From positions 496,001 to 560,000 of the forward strand of contig NW_023501065.1 of assembly GCF_014066305.1 (NCBI RefSeq): 64,000 nucleotides of DNA, given 5' to 3'. This DNA is from Letharia columbiana (lineage: Eukaryota; Ascomycota; Lecanoromycetes; Lecanorales; Parmeliaceae). How positions within the stretch are numbered: the first letter of the stretch is position 1; each line of letters opens with the position of its first letter. The notes under the pieces were generated by a model. The model did not search any database. It was not told the DNA's origin and worked only from the letters and a program-made list of their open reading frames with translations. Shown here in pieces: positions 34,711-47,575 of this stretch. A program made the translations under genes and the position numbers.

Positions 34711-37700
34711 ATGCCTCCAAGGCTAATGCCTAGGGAGGGAAGCTGGAACAGCCTTCGCCGTTCAGAAGCTTCCGGTGACAACGTTGAAGATGAGTTCTCG
34801 GATGCCAGTATGAATGATGAGTCTGACCATGGTTCGGAGCGTTCCACTACCGAATCACCAACTTTCCCAACCGTTAGCGACGTTCATCGAGCACTTCACC
34901 CACTGCAAGCTACTGCAGACCGTGTCGGCAAGCAAGTCGAAGAATTTGCAGAGAACCTCGACCGTCTTAGTTCTAGAGACAAGCGCAAGCATGGGAAGGA
35001 TTGTGGCGACGTTCTGCCCCTCGTCGACGCTTACAAAAAGATTGCCAGAGATACTGTAAGCCGCCTACAGAGCATGCACGCGCCTGAGAGACAGCAACAA
35101 CTTTCCAAGACAACGAAACGGAGGCTTCGAAACTCAAGCGCCAAGTCCACGCCTGGGCCTCCTCCCGCAGAAGATGGAAAGGACCGCGGTATGATGACTA
35201 GTGTTGAAGACTTGAAGAGGTGGGAGCTGGAAGAACAAACGTGGGACTTGGTTGGCCTCATGCTCCAGGTTGAATATCCCAAAAGGGGAATGACGCAGAC
35301 GAATATTGACGGCGAATCGCATCTCGTAAGGCCTAGCAAGGATACTGAAGTGCATCGGTACTCCCCAGAGAAAGACGTTTGGAATAGGTTCCTAGCATCG
35401 GACGACCAAGCATGGGAACGACATACAGTAGTCGAATGGCTCAAGAAGTGCGCGGATAGTTTGGGCCAAGACATTGACCAGGTCGTGGAAGAGCTTGAAG
35501 TGGGCGCGGACAGAGGGTCTGGGCTGTGGGCTCACAGCTGGTTGTACTCAAAAGAAGCGATCAAATTCCAGAAACGCCTACGATCATGGCCACAAGCACT
35601 TGAGCCGGATGATCCGGGTCTCAACGCGTCACTGATGAACTCTGAGAAAACTAAGTCCCTGGTTACTCAGCTGGATCCAGATGCAATCACCCGTCAAGGT
35701 AGAAGTCTGGAGCAGCAAGATTACTACTTTGAACGTGCTACGTGGCTCGCGTGCTGGGAAATGCTAAGACGAGGGAAAGACTGGGATTATGTCCGGGATT
35801 GGTGTCATGAAAGAGGGGACGGCTGGAGGGCTACAGCAATGCGTGGAGATCCTCGAAACGCCCGCTTTCCCACCTCTTCACCAGCAAGTTGGCAATCACG
35901 AGCATTATGGCGCAAGGCCTGTGCTCTTGCTGCGAAAGACGGTAGTGTCGACGAGTACGAGAATGGAGTGTACGGAGTCCTCAGCGGATATCTTCCGAGT
36001 GTCTTGAAGGTCAGCCGCAGCTGGGACGATTATCTGTTCGCTCATTATAACTCTTACCTGCTACACTCGTTCGATCGTTATCTGAAATCGAGCTTTCCGG
36101 ACAGGGTGCCAGCTACTCTGAACGACAAGCATGGTTCATTCAACTTCTCTGTCTTTGGCGGTCAACGTACGCAATCCGGGAATCAAATTGTAGAGAAGAT
36201 GAAGCATCTGGAAACAACGAGAGAAGAAGCGAGGGAGCCGCTCAAGATGTTGCAGGGCAGCTTGATTGCAAACACCTTTGACGATTTTGTCTTTAAGCAT
36301 GGTGTCAGACTTACACAAGCAGCTAACGCTGAAGAGAGATCTAAGATTCTTGAACGTTTTGGGAACGATCAAATTCTTGAGGGGAGCATTACAGCACCAA
36401 TCAGCATGGCGGATCATGACCTTCTCCGTCTTCTAACGCATATCATATTTGTATTCCAGGATCTCGGATTCCAATTTGGGGACGGCGAACGCCGCTCCGC
36501 CATGGAAAGCATCATCGTCGCTTACGTGGATTATCTTAGCAAAGCTGGCAAACAGCAACTACTGCCTCTCTACGCCTCCCGCCTCTCATATCAAACATCG
36601 ATAGTTTGCTTGGGCCGCCAGCTACCAGCAATCCAAGATCGTCGTGAGCGCCAGACAATGATGAGTCTGATGAATCAGATTGGAATCGATGTCCCTGGTG
36701 TCCTTGGCATGCAGTTGCAGTTGATTATTACGGATACGCCGCTTACGCAGAGCGAGTGGCCTGCGTTGAGGATACTTGAGCAGACCAGCAAGGACGCGTC
36801 AAGCGTCCGTCCTATCCAGACCGGCTTCATCGGTGATGAAGTTACAGGTGACCAAGAAGACCTAATTCACGGATTTGAGTGGTATATGCTACTTGATTTC
36901 CATTGGCAGCAGACTATGGCGATAGGTGTAGTGATATACAAGCATTTGTTACGTAAGTCTGTAGAGGATGATCTTTTCTCTCTGCGAGCGCTAACATCGA
37001 CATTCATTCTAGGGTCGAACGGATTGGCAGCCGCACGACGCCTGTCGCAGACAGTACCGTTCTCTACAATATCTCTTGGGAAGACCAATGATGTCTTGGG
37101 AAAGCCGGTAGATATTAGCAAGAGCCAAGATTCGAGTGATGACGAGGGCGATCCAGTTACTAGGAGTCAGAATACCAGATCACGCCACGCACAAAGCTCG
37201 CAACGATCGGGCAGCCTGTCTGCGAAACTTGCCCAAAGCGATCGTGAGCTCATGCTGAGTCAAGCAACCACCTTTAGGGACTTCGAAGCCCTTTTTGCTG
37301 CCCTCGATGCGATCGAGGAATGGAAGAACCTTGCCGATGAAGCTGTCAAGTAAGTCCACCCAAAGTTCCACAATGAGTAATCTGTAACAAATCTGGTTAC
37401 TTTCGACAGATACATCGAACAACGCCAAGATATCAGAGTCTGGAAAGACTCGTTTCAGAAGGCTTACAAAAGGGTTGAGACGACTATCGAGCCATTACTC
37501 CATGGATGGTTGCGAAACCCCAATAATGGTGAGTGCGTCTTACATCATGCATCAGCTGAAGCACGACCTGATGGTGAAATTAGATGCAGACGAGGCAGAC
37601 TTCAGGCAGATACGGGTAGCTTGTTTACCCGAGGTTTTGCTTGCTTACAACATGGTCTTGAACTTCAGCTCGCACTACCTTAGTCGTGATCTGCTACTGA

Positions 37701-37918
37701 AGAGCATGGACTTGGCAGCTCTGGTCGCTGCTGAAGACTCTGGGCTTGCTGAGTGCTTCATGGCCGCTGAGAGGATGCCTGAGCTTGTTGATTCTTTTGC
37801 AATTTTGAGTAAGACGATCATCAGAGCAGATGATAGGGGAGCAAAAGCGGGAAAAAGCAAAAAGAAGAGGAACGGGGAGACATTAGACCTGTGGACAGTG
37901 AGGGCGCCGGCAGACTAG
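34711..37918 (+). CDS. NUP84: Nucleoporin Nup84/Nup107
   Basis: Four exons (34711-36952, 37013-37349, 37410-37528, 37584-37918) give about 1010 residues. Nup84 is part of the Y-shaped scaffold complex of the nuclear pore. The acidic N-terminus is followed by the all-helical Nup84/Nup107 region, with WDLVGLMLQVEYPKRG, GLWAHSWLYSKEAIKFQKRL, RATWLACWEMLRRGKDWDYV and VIYKHLL-RSNGLAAARRLSQ. The 60-nt segment 36953-37012 is in frame and could be read through. It has a perfect GTAAGT donor, GCTAAC branch and TTCTAG acceptor, and its removal restores a family block, so I treat it as an intron. The start is ATG 34711, because the upstream codon at 34702 is TTG. Confidence 0.9.
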
Positions 37919-39209
37919 GGGTTGACATTTCGGCAATGCTCAATGTAGTTATTATAGACTGGCGCTCAACCCATAGCATTAGTAACGTTGAAGACGGTGA
38001 TCATCAAAGCGATCCACCACTTGGAGGAGAACACAGCCCTCTCTTCATGCAGGGCTCATTGTGTGGATGAAGGTCAGCGCTTAGCACGCAATCCATCCCA
38101 TAGGCAACTTGTATCTGCGGAAGGGGTAACAATTGACGCGTTGAAAGTGATACACATGCCGTTTCTGGTTGTCTCTGTACCCAAAGTCTTGCTTGCATGT
38201 ACTCGGTGTGTACTCTGAATCATGGCGGCTGGCCTGGTGTGGGACCTGCATCGAAGGATCCAAGCTGAAAAGATTGCCAAGGCAGCAAGCGAATCATTAT
38301 TCTCGTAGCATTCCCTACTGTCAAAGCTAGTCGCGCACAGAATATTCGCCACGGGGAAAAAAGCGTCCATCGTTGTTACAATAAGAATAATAATGAAATC
38401 AGTATTGCGAATGCAAAGTTGAAATAGGAAGGTGGAATAACACTCAACAGTACAGTATCATTTGCCGCCAGCCCGCCAGAAAATGGTCTCTGCATTTTGA
38501 GAGGAGGAGGGAGCAAGTAGTGCGAAAAATCGAGGCTGTGCAAGACGCTAGCAATGACAGCAAAGTCGACCTTTCCATTGACAGGGATCATCTGGCTCCC
38601 CAACTCCAAATTCAATACTCCTATACTGTCTACAGCGTTGTAATGCCGCCTGTTCAAGGAGTGTCGTCTCTCTGCTTTTTCGGCGACCTCTTCATCCGGA
38701 CATTAGGAGGGTGTTGACCATCCGTCACCTCATGGAAACCCGGCGGCGAAAGAGCAACGCCCATGACCCACACCCAAAGAAGATCCGAGGGGGATCATCT
38801 TAGGAGGAGCAGTGGGAAGCGATCTGAAAAGACCGACAGGCGGCGGACTTGGAAATAAAGCAGTCGGTAAACTTGTGCTGGCCAATACTTCCGCAGAATC
38901 CGTATGTCCTCTCTTGTATGTTTGTTCAGTCTGAGGGCCGATACTGATGAAGCGCTGCTGGAAGCCGCGGCTCATTGCGTTATTGACTTCCTCGACACTT
39001 GCACCTTCCTCACTGAATCTACCAAGTCGAGCTCAAGCATACGCCTACACTATCCAGTCAGACCAAGATCCGCGACTTCATCAACCAAACCGTAGCATCT
39101 TTACCCAAGGGCACTATTCCGCGCCGTTCCAACACGCTTATTTGCATACTTATGAGCGAAGGGGACACTCTCCATCATACATCCCGGACGTCAGGCCGCT
39201 GAGCGTACC
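37919..39209. other. Intergenic, upstream of the Ca2+-ATPase gene
   Basis: Overlapping ORFs in all frames have no recognisable content. The last 300 bases before 39210 are probably leader and promoter of the ATPase gene. Confidence 0.5.
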
Positions 39210-42200
39210 ATGACGGACGTTGGGAAAAATGGCTGTACATCGCCGTCACCACCTCACCCCCCACGCCGGCCACGGGCGCCCACAATAACAATCAATACCT
39301 CTGCTGTTAGTCTATCTTCGCCCGAAGTGCAACAAGACCTTCCATTTTCCTGAATTATAATGCTGACCGAGCGATACATACAGGCTGAACAGAACGAAGA
39401 GCGGGACAGGGAGCCTGCCCCTTTGCTAACCGAGTCCCCGAGGACAGACCTTCGAGCGGCGCATTCTTTCGAAAGCAATCGACCCACATCTGCCCACAAT
39501 GTCTCAACCCCCACCTCCAAATGGACTGATCTTCGACCTCATAACTTTCTGGCCGTGCCAAATTCTCGTTCTAGGGGAAATTCCGTTGACTCGGAAGAGC
39601 CAGGCCATTCCCCTACAACATATAGTGGTGAGACCTCGGTGCCTTCCCTAGCCTCGACGGCTGAGGGCAGAGCGAGCACTGAAGTTAGTAACGATAATAT
39701 AATCAATAACGAAGAGGCATTGAAAGCGGATCGTGGCACGGAAACGGACTTTCAGGTCGAAGACAACAAATTTGCGTTTTCCCCAGGCCAGCTGAACAAA
39801 TTGCTCAACCCGAAAAGTTTCGCCGCTTTTCATGCGTTGGGGGGATTGAGGGGCCTTGAGAAAGGACTCCGGACCGACAGACTGGCAGGGTTGTCCTTGG
39901 ACGAGAAGAAACTCGACGGGAGCGTGGGCTTCGATCAGGCTGTAGCAGCTGGCTCTCAGGACAAAGACTCTGAAGACCAAGGAGGTCGGCTTATATCAAG
40001 AACGACAACAACCGGAACCTCGAGGAAATTATCAGAGGACTCGTTCATAGACCGCAAACGCGTTTTCAAAGACAACCGTTTGCCGGAAAAAAAAACCAAG
40101 AGCATATTTCAGCTTGCTTGGATGGCATACAACGACAAAGTATTGATACTGCTAACCGTTGCCGCTGTTATATCTTTGGCTCTGGGTATATATCAATCGG
40201 TGACCCCTCAGCCAAACGGTGAAGCACCTGTGGAGTGGGTCGAGGGCGTTGCCATCATGGTAGCGATTATAATAGTTGTTGTCGTCGGCGCTGCAAATGA
40301 CTGGCAAAAGGAGCGACAGTTCGTCAAGCTGAATAGGAAGAAAGAAGACAGGGATGTCAAGGTCATTCGATCAGGAAAATCTAGAGAGATCTCTGTGCAC
40401 GACATCCTAGTCGGCGACGTTGTGCATCTTGAGCCTGGAGACATGATACCAGTTGATGGTATTTATATCTCCGGACATAACCTCAAGTGTGACGAATCGT
40501 CTGCTACAGGTGAATCAGATTTACTCAGAAAGCAGTCGGGTGACGAATTATATGCTGCTATCGAATCTCATCGCAGCCTGGCTAAGATAGACTGCTTCAT
40601 CATCTCAGGTAGCAAAGTTTCGGAGGGCATTGGCACGTTTCTTGTCACTGCAGTCGGAGTCAATTCAAGCTATGGAAAGACTATGATGGACCTACGCCAG
40701 CCTTCTCAAACCACACCATTGCAATCGAAGCTCAACGTTCTTGCAGAGTACATCGCCAAATTGGGCCTCGGTGCTGGTCTTGTCCTTTTCGTGGCAACCT
40801 TTATTAGATTTCTGGTTCAACTGAACACCATCCAAGGAGGAGCGAGCGAAAAAGGACAGCGATTCTTACAAGTTTTCATAGTGGCTGTTACCATTGTTGT
40901 CGTCGCGGTCCCAGAAGGTCTCCCTCTTGCTGTCACATTGGCGCTTGCATTCGCAACTACTAGGATGCTTAAGGATAATAACCTAGTTCGGCTCTTGCGA
41001 GCATGCGAGACGATGGGCAATGCGACAGTCATTTGCTCAGATAAAACAGGTACTTTGACGCAGAACAGAATGTCTACAGTTGCCGGCATATTGGGTACTA
41101 CAGCCCGATTTGGGGACAAAAGAAGCCCAGAAACATCTGCGTCGAATTCACCTGATTCTCCTACCAAAGGCAGAACTGTCTCAGCAGAACAGGATATTCA
41201 GGATGTGTCCACGTCGCACTTCGTCTCCATACTCGCTGATGATGTGAAAGAGATGCTAAAGCAATCTATAGCGGTAAACTCGACAGCTTTTGAAGGCGAG
41301 GATGATGGCGGACAAGAGATTTTTGTAGGATCGAAAACAGAAACAGCTCTGCTGAGCTTCGCTCGAGATCATCTCGCCATGGGATCCGTGAGTGAAGAAA
41401 GGGCAAACGCCAACGTCGTCCAATTCGTCCCTTTCGATTCGGCGAGAAAATGCATGGCTGCCGTGGTTAAGATAGACCAAAAGCGATATCGAATGTTTGT
41501 CAAAGGTGCCTCGGAGATTCTGCTCGGAAGATGTTCGAAGATCATTCAGGATCCCACCCGTGAGATGTCAGAAAGAGACATTACGCCTGGAAGCATCGAG
41601 TTTCTTGAACAGATCATCGACAACTATGCTTCACGGTCGCTACGAACTATCGGGCTCTTATACAGAGACTTTGAGCAGTGGCCTCCTCGAGGCGTACCAA
41701 CTCAGGAGGATGATCAAAACCTCGCCGTCTTCGAGAAAGTATTCAAAGAAATGGTGTTTTTTGGAATTGTTGGTATTCAAGACCCACTGCGGGATGGTGT
41801 TGCTGATGCCGTTCGTGTATGTCAAAATGCTGGGGTCAAAGTACGCATGGTGACAGGAGATAATCTTCTCACTGCCAAAGCTATTGCAGAAGAATGTGGA
41901 ATCTACACGGCTGGAGGTGTAGTAATGGAAGGTCCCGCCTTCCGAAGACTAAGTTCAAGGGAGAAGGATGAAGTTATCCCAAACCTCCAAGTGCTTGCTA
42001 GGTCAAGTCCCGGTGACAAGCGGACCTTGGTTCTACATTTGAAAAAGCTGAAAGAAACTGTTGCTGTGACAGGTGATGGTACGAATGACGCGCCTGCGCT
42101 CAAGGCTGCCGACGTGGGATTTTCTATGGGTATTGCAGGGACAGAAGTGGCGAAAGAGGCTTCGGCAATTATACTAATGGACGACAACTTTGCCTCTATT

Positions 42201-43575
42201 GTCAAAGCAATCATGTGGGGCAGAGCTGTCAACGACTCCGTCAAGAAGTTCCTCCAGGTTCGTTACCCGCCTCAAATTCTCAAGCACATTGGCTAACCAT
42301 CTGTAGTTCCAAGTCACAGTCAACATCACTGCCGTGGTCTTGACTTTCATATCTGCCGTTGCCAGCAGTACTGAGACCTCGGTGTTGACAGCTGTCCAAC
42401 TGCTATGGGTAAATCTCATCATGGATACCTTCGCCGCCCTTGCTTTAGCCACCGATCCCCCCACACCCAACATCCTGGATCGAAAACCTGAGCCCAAGTC
42501 TGCACCGTTGATAACATTGACCATGTGGAAGATGATCATCGGTCAATCGGTATTCCAGCTTATTGTTACATTAGTGCTGTACTTTGCTGGAGCATCTTTC
42601 CTCTCGTATCAAACGCAACGTGAGCAGAATCAATTGCAGACTTTAATCTTCAATACCTTCGTGTGGATGCAAATATTCAACCAGTACAACAATAGACGCA
42701 TCGACAACAAGATGAACATCTTCGAAGGCATACAGCGGAATTACTTCTTCATTGGCATCCAGCTCATCATTGTTGGGGGACAGATCATGATCGTGTTCAT
42801 CGGTGGTGACGCCTTCTCTACACATCGACTAAATGGTGCTCAATGGGGCTACTCCGTGGTCTTAGGATTTCTTTCTATACCTGTAGCAGTGATGATCCGC
42901 ATGATACCAGACGACCTCATAAGGAAGCTGATACCATCCTGGTTTATCCGGAAAGCAACACCTAAGTTGCTGGTGTCCGACGAGGAGCGACAGTACGAAT
43001 GGCATTCCGCGTTGGAAGATATTCGAGAAGAGTTGACGTTTTTGAAGAAGCTCCGTGGTGGACGTCTCAACGTGCTTAGGTATAAGCTTCAACATCCAGT
43101 AGAGACTTTCTTGCCACGATCCAGAAGCGGTTCATCTCGATCAAGATCGCGAACCAACTCGCGACCTCAAACACCTACTGGGGAGCAAGGGGAAGGCGAC
43201 CCCGGTAGCAATCAGCTACCTCCCACTCCTGAGTCCCGAAGATCGGCCCAGCGGAGGTCACCAAGATCACGGTCAAATTCTGCATTTGGCCCAGCTGCTG
43301 CGATGGCAGGCATCGTTGCTGGTAGTGTGGCCGGATGGTCACCCATTGGTCGTCGAAGCGAGGATGGCAGCTCGATGAGGTTTTCACCATCTGATGGTAG
43401 ATCTCAGCTCGACGGTCATGAGGGCACTGAGGTGCATCCCGCAGCAAGCTCGCACGATCTGATCTCAAGTGAGAATGAGCGCTCGCAGTCAGGCCACCTA
43501 CAAGCAGACCAGGGCCCTGAAAACAGCCATGCCCCTGGGCCATCCTCGTTAGCTCCGCCGCAGCGTGCATACTGA
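39210..43575 (+). CDS. PMC1: Plasma-membrane-type (P2B) Ca2+-transporting ATPase
   Basis: Three exons (39210-39326, 39384-42257, 42307-43575) give 1419 residues. The first exon (MTDVGKNGCTSPSPPHPP... TITINTS) was added because it joins in phase through an intron with GCTGACC branch; the alternative start is ATG 39360. The enzyme pumps Ca2+ out of the cytosol, in fungi usually into the vacuole. Motifs are the actuator TGES near residue 414, VPEGLPLAVTLALAFATTRM, the phosphorylation site DKTGTLTQNR with Asp near 592, KGASE for nucleotide binding, and the hinge TGDGTNDAPALKAADVG near 935. The C-terminus has a Ser/Arg-rich tail of about 200 residues. Calcineurin or calmodulin control is likely from the family, not visible directly. 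Confidence 0.93.
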
Positions 43576-44291
43576 GACAAGGGCTTAGATGGAGTCGCGC
43601 GATACTCTTCGTTCGTTTCTGGACCGAATGTTTTAAAACAACACCTTTCATCTTTTACGGGAGTTAGAGCTTCTTGTTCAGTTTGGGATGAAGCCTTGTC
43701 ATGAGCGTGCATGAATCGGCGTTTGGGAGTAAAAGCGGTACAGAAGAATAATGAGCATGAGACGTCAAAAGTAGATGGCGCTCGTTTGGAGCTCCGCAAT
43801 GTCTATCGGAGCACATATGCTTGGGATCATTTCGGCTACAACAAAACTGGTCTCTGGGAGGGGTGCTGGACAGGTAGCATACGTAGCACTATCGCTGTAA
43901 CATAACCTTTTCGGCATTTACATCAAGTTCTTTCGCCTTCTTGAGTGTTAGTATTCCCTCATAGACATATCAACAGCGTCGCTATCATGGGCAGGACAGA
44001 GCAACATAGTATGCATCCCGGAACATTCACATCAGTTATGTACGGTAGTCACCCTGATATATCACAGATCCAAGCATGCCGATTACCTAAAACGACCAAG
44101 ATTTGTCTCGCCAGGACAATTCCCAACGCCTCTCGTTGAACCACGAGGTCTCAAGGTAGCGACCAGAATACATTCTGAGTACGCGATAAGTGATCGGCAA
44201 TCCTGTAAGTATCATGTCGTATCACAAATACAAGTGACAGCTGTTGAATTCAACGAGTCCATATGCGCAATGAAATTAGTACACCATCCTT
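43576..44291. other. Intergenic, nothing recognised
   Basis: Between the ATPase gene end and the decayed zinc-protein gene I see only short, unsupported ORFs. Confidence 0.5.
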
Positions 44292-44996
44292 TCAATACCT
44301 CGCCCGCTTATATGTTTTCTCTTCTTCAACATGTGTCCCAATCGTACAGCCTTCAGCAGTGCCTACACGCTCGCAGCAGCTAAATGTAAAATCTTCAGGG
44401 AATTCTTCCTCTAGATCAGTTATTCGGCCATGGCAATTTTCATCGTGATCTGTCCATATATCGGCTTGCTAGTCAGGCTCTCGCTCGCCTACAGAATCAT
44501 TTAGCTCAGAGGCAAGTATCTGGAGAAGCTAGTTTGAACATACCGGGGTGCCATACACAGCTGTCCTTTCCATTGTCTGTCACGTCGAATTCTTCCGAAC
44601 AATTTGTGCAGGTTGCAGACCTTGATCGCAACCTTTTGACACCGTCGGCCTGAATTAGTGGAGCCCCATTGGAGAAGATGTGGGGACGGTCCTCTTCTTC
44701 CTCTTTATCACCACCATCATCTTCTCCATTCACGTCATCGCTATCTTCGCTGTCGTCTTCATCATCTCTAGTGTCGGTACCGACTTCTTCGTCTTCGTCT
44801 TCGTCTTCGTCTTGATCCTGATCCGCATCATCTTCAGTTCTATTTCTCCGGTCTATCGTCTTATGCTTGACTTGTTCTTCCGGTACACGCAGGAGACTTC
44901 GCGCGACTCCAAACGTGCAATCTCCTCCTGCCGCTCCTCAGATACCCTTGTCACAGCGGGGCTTGACACGGTCAAATCTACGATGGTAGGCGACAT
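44292..44996 (-). pseudogene. Decayed gene for a small acidic zinc-binding fungal protein
   Basis: The minus strand reads MSPTIVDLTVSSPAVTR...EEIARLESREVS in one frame. It then continues one frame away with EEQVKHKTIDRRNRTEDD, an Asp/Glu run encoded by TCTTCG-type repeats, and CTNCSEEFDVTDNGKDSCVW followed by HP. An intron (GTATGT to TGTAG) then leads to ADIWTDHDENCHGRITDLEE and FTFSCCERVGTAEGCTIGTH. The CxxC...H layout with a following WxDHDE block matches a fungal family of putative zinc-binding proteins of unknown role. Two defects are seen: a frameshift near 44890 that no intron explains, and a TAG codon at 44433-44431 just before QADIWTDHDE. A misjudged splice site could explain the second defect but not the first. 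Confidence 0.5.
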
Positions 44997-46192
44997 GATT
45001 GGATTCGATTTGGTAGACGAGATGATGTGAGAAAGCGCACAGGTGACTCAATGCTGAGTGGACATGATATTCGTTTACTTGGATGTCGGTGTGAATAGTG
45101 AGCTAGCCTTTCACTATTTCTACTAGAGAAGTGGAGTTGGTTGGACGGTGACAGACGAGGAGGGTTGGGAAATGGACGATGATAAAATTGCGAAAGTACA
45201 AGAAGAGGCCTGAAGACAGTGTAAGAGCAGAATTCTAACTCGCATGGTCTAGTATTTGTTTTGGTGATACAGTACTACTACCTCATCTCTTTAACGATAA
45301 TATGAATGAATACTCTGCGAAGGGTAGAAAGTAGAGAAACCCTGAGCCACGCTCGCGACAGCAGCAGTGGCCTACCTAGCACCTAGTGGCTTGATGCCAA
45401 GCTAGAAAATAAAAAGCACCGCAACACCATTAATATTGTACCAGCGCTATTAGGAATTAACCCTGATACGAACTAAATACCCCCAACAATTAGGGTCCCT
45501 TGGGTAGTGGTGACCAAAGCCGGGAGCTAAAACGCGGGCTTGGTTGTTAGGGGTATTTAATTCGTATTAGGTTCGATTATGGCGTTGCGATGTTTTTGAT
45601 TTTCTGGCAGCGCTAGTATTAGCCTTAGGTTTTAAAGTTCTGAACCGAGAATAGCCGTTGGTTCGAATTCCCCCAGTGCTTTCACGCCGGAAAATATTTG
45701 TTGGTTAACTTACCGTCCGAGGCGGACGCCTGTTGGTTCATGGTTGTGGTCGTGTTGCTGGGGGTATTTAGTTCGTATTAGGTTCGATTCTTAATGGCGC
45801 TGGTACAATGGTGTTGCGGTGCTTTCCATTTATTTTCTACCCAAGACTGACTCCAAGTACGAGTATACCTACATGTACAGAAGTAAGATCTTACCATGAT
45901 TACGGCTACTTTGTATATACATATCATAAATCGTGTATCCGACGAGAAGCCATTCGAATTTCGGCCATTACAGACGCCCACATAAACACATTTTATGCTA
46001 ACGGAGTACTTGTTTGACTTCACTTGGACTGCGCAGCCATAAAGTGAACAACTTCTATTCATCATCCAGGGTACAGTCAAGCCCATGATCACTGTTTTCT
46101 TCTTGTGACAAGGAGAAGTCAACGACCAACCACGGAGCTTGAAAAACAACTTATAAAACCATATTAGCGCGAGCATCGCGAATGGTGGCGAG
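44997..46192. other. Intergenic region with repeat cluster
   Basis: The repeat cluster at 45404-45836 is described separately. No gene is supported in 44997-45400. The 45840-46192 stretch is the leader region of the oxygenase gene. Confidence 0.5.
45404..45836. repeat. Cluster of three copies of the dispersed repeat, one inverted
   Basis: An inverted copy lies at about 45404-45492 (AACTAAATACCCCCAAC is the reverse of the 5' end). Direct copies start at about 45550 and 45758 with GGTATTTAATTCGTATTAGG and GGGGGTATTTAGTTCGT. Shared internal pieces are TTTTAAAGTTCTG at 45631, GGTTCGAATTCCC at 45660, and GGCGGACGCCTGTTGGTT at 45721. The same pieces, in the same order, occur at 30623-30934. Confidence 0.65.
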
Positions 46193-47575
46193 ATGAGGGA
46201 AGACTTCACCGGAAGTATAGGCAACCTTACAGATAGCGACGCATTTGCATACCAGCTCCCTCCACCACTTCTCGCATTCTCTCCCTACCTTTACCTGCTC
46301 TTTGGCCTCTCCTACCTCACACTCGTCGCCTGTCTCCGCAACCGTCACCTCCGCTCAACCCGCGTTGAACATCCCTACCCCACGCGCACCTCTTTTGCCT
46401 CTATGACCAATGAAGATGCTTATTTGATTCAGCTGGACATTGCGGAGCTCGAATTTCCTTTTACGTTCGAAAAAAGTCTGCAATTTGCACTATTTCGCAC
46501 CTATGGCATACCAACCATCTCAAAGCTGCTTGTACAAACGAGTCAGTTGAGTGAGGAAAGTACCGCCACGAAACGGTACGCGGATACAGGGATTTTACTC
46601 GCTGAGTTTCTAGGATACCATCCCACAAGTGCCAGAAGCATAGAGGCTATCGGTCGCATGAATTACATACATAGCCAGTACCAAAAATCCGGTAAGATCC
46701 TGGACGATGACCTCCTCTATACACTCGCGCTTTTCGCTTGCGAACCCGCGCGTTGGATAGATCAGTACGAATGGCGAAATCTCGAGAACTTTGAGAAGTG
46801 TGCAATCGGCACCTTCTGGAAGGCCATTGGTGATGCCATGGAAATTTCTTATACGAATTTGAAGAGTGGTGGAGAGGGAGGGCAGGGTTGGATAGATGGG
46901 CTCCAGTGGTTGGACGAATTGAAAGCGTGGTCCGCCGAGTATGAGAAGCGGTTTATGGTGCCAGATAAGAACAACCAGAAGACTGCGGACCAGACCGTGG
47001 CGATTCTGTTATACAGCATGCCCGGGTTCTTGAAACCGCACGGGAGGAGAATTGTCGGTGCGTTGATGGATGATAGGTTAAGGACGGCAATGATGTACGT
47101 ATCTTCATTTTCATGAGTCATACAGCCCTTAAATTTATTATCTGACGGTCGTTTGTCCAGGTACAAGAAACCAAGGAAGTTGTACTTCGTCCTCGTCTCC
47201 ACCCTTTTCACCGTCCGCAAGTTTGTCCTGCGCTACCTCATGTTCCCCCGCCCTCCATTCCTCCGTGTCCATAATACTACCCATGAGCCATCACAAGCTG
47301 GCACATACTACATGAGGGTCTATGAGACCCATCCGTGGTATGTAAAACCAAGTTTGTTTAATCGATACGGAATCCGGGCTTGGAAGGATTGGATCATGGG
47401 GTTGCCAGTGCCAGGGGACGAGGGTGATAAGTATCGGCCTTCGGGGTATAAGATACCTGAGGTAGGGCCGGACTTTATGAGAGGGAAGGGGGTGGACTAT
47501 ATGAGAGCGTCGAGGGAGAGGCTTGTTGGCGAGCGGATGAAAGGATGCCCGTTCGGAAGGCCGAAAAAGGAGTGA
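46193..47575 (+). CDS. MpaB-type ER-bound oxygenase (rubber-oxygenase-like domain)
   Basis: Two exons (46193-47094, 47161-47575) give 438 residues. An N-terminal membrane helix (LLAFSPYLYLLFGLSYLTLV) anchors the protein, probably in the ER. The catalytic region has FEKSLQFALFRTYGIPTISK, KRYADTGILLAEFLGYHPTS, ALFACEPARWIDQYEWRNLE and FWKAIGDAMEISYTNLKSG, as in the MpaB/Lcp superfamily of haem-dependent oxygenases. The best-known member, MpaB', cleaves a farnesyl side chain in mycophenolic acid synthesis. No biosynthetic genes lie nearby, so a housekeeping or catabolic role is more likely here. The substrate is unknown. Confidence 0.8.

Noticed and set aside
36953..37012. In-frame read-through of NUP84
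   Set aside because: It has perfect donor, branch and acceptor signals, and its removal restores a conserved block.
42258..42306. Premature end of the Ca2+-ATPase after the tenth kilobase-scale ORF stop at 42296
   Set aside because: The stop lies in a 49-nt intron; the frame continues FQVTVNITAVVLTF as expected for the transmembrane end.
46193..47575. A secondary-metabolite cluster around the MpaB-like gene
   Set aside because: No synthase, prenyltransferase, P450 or cluster regulator is near; neighbours are housekeeping genes.
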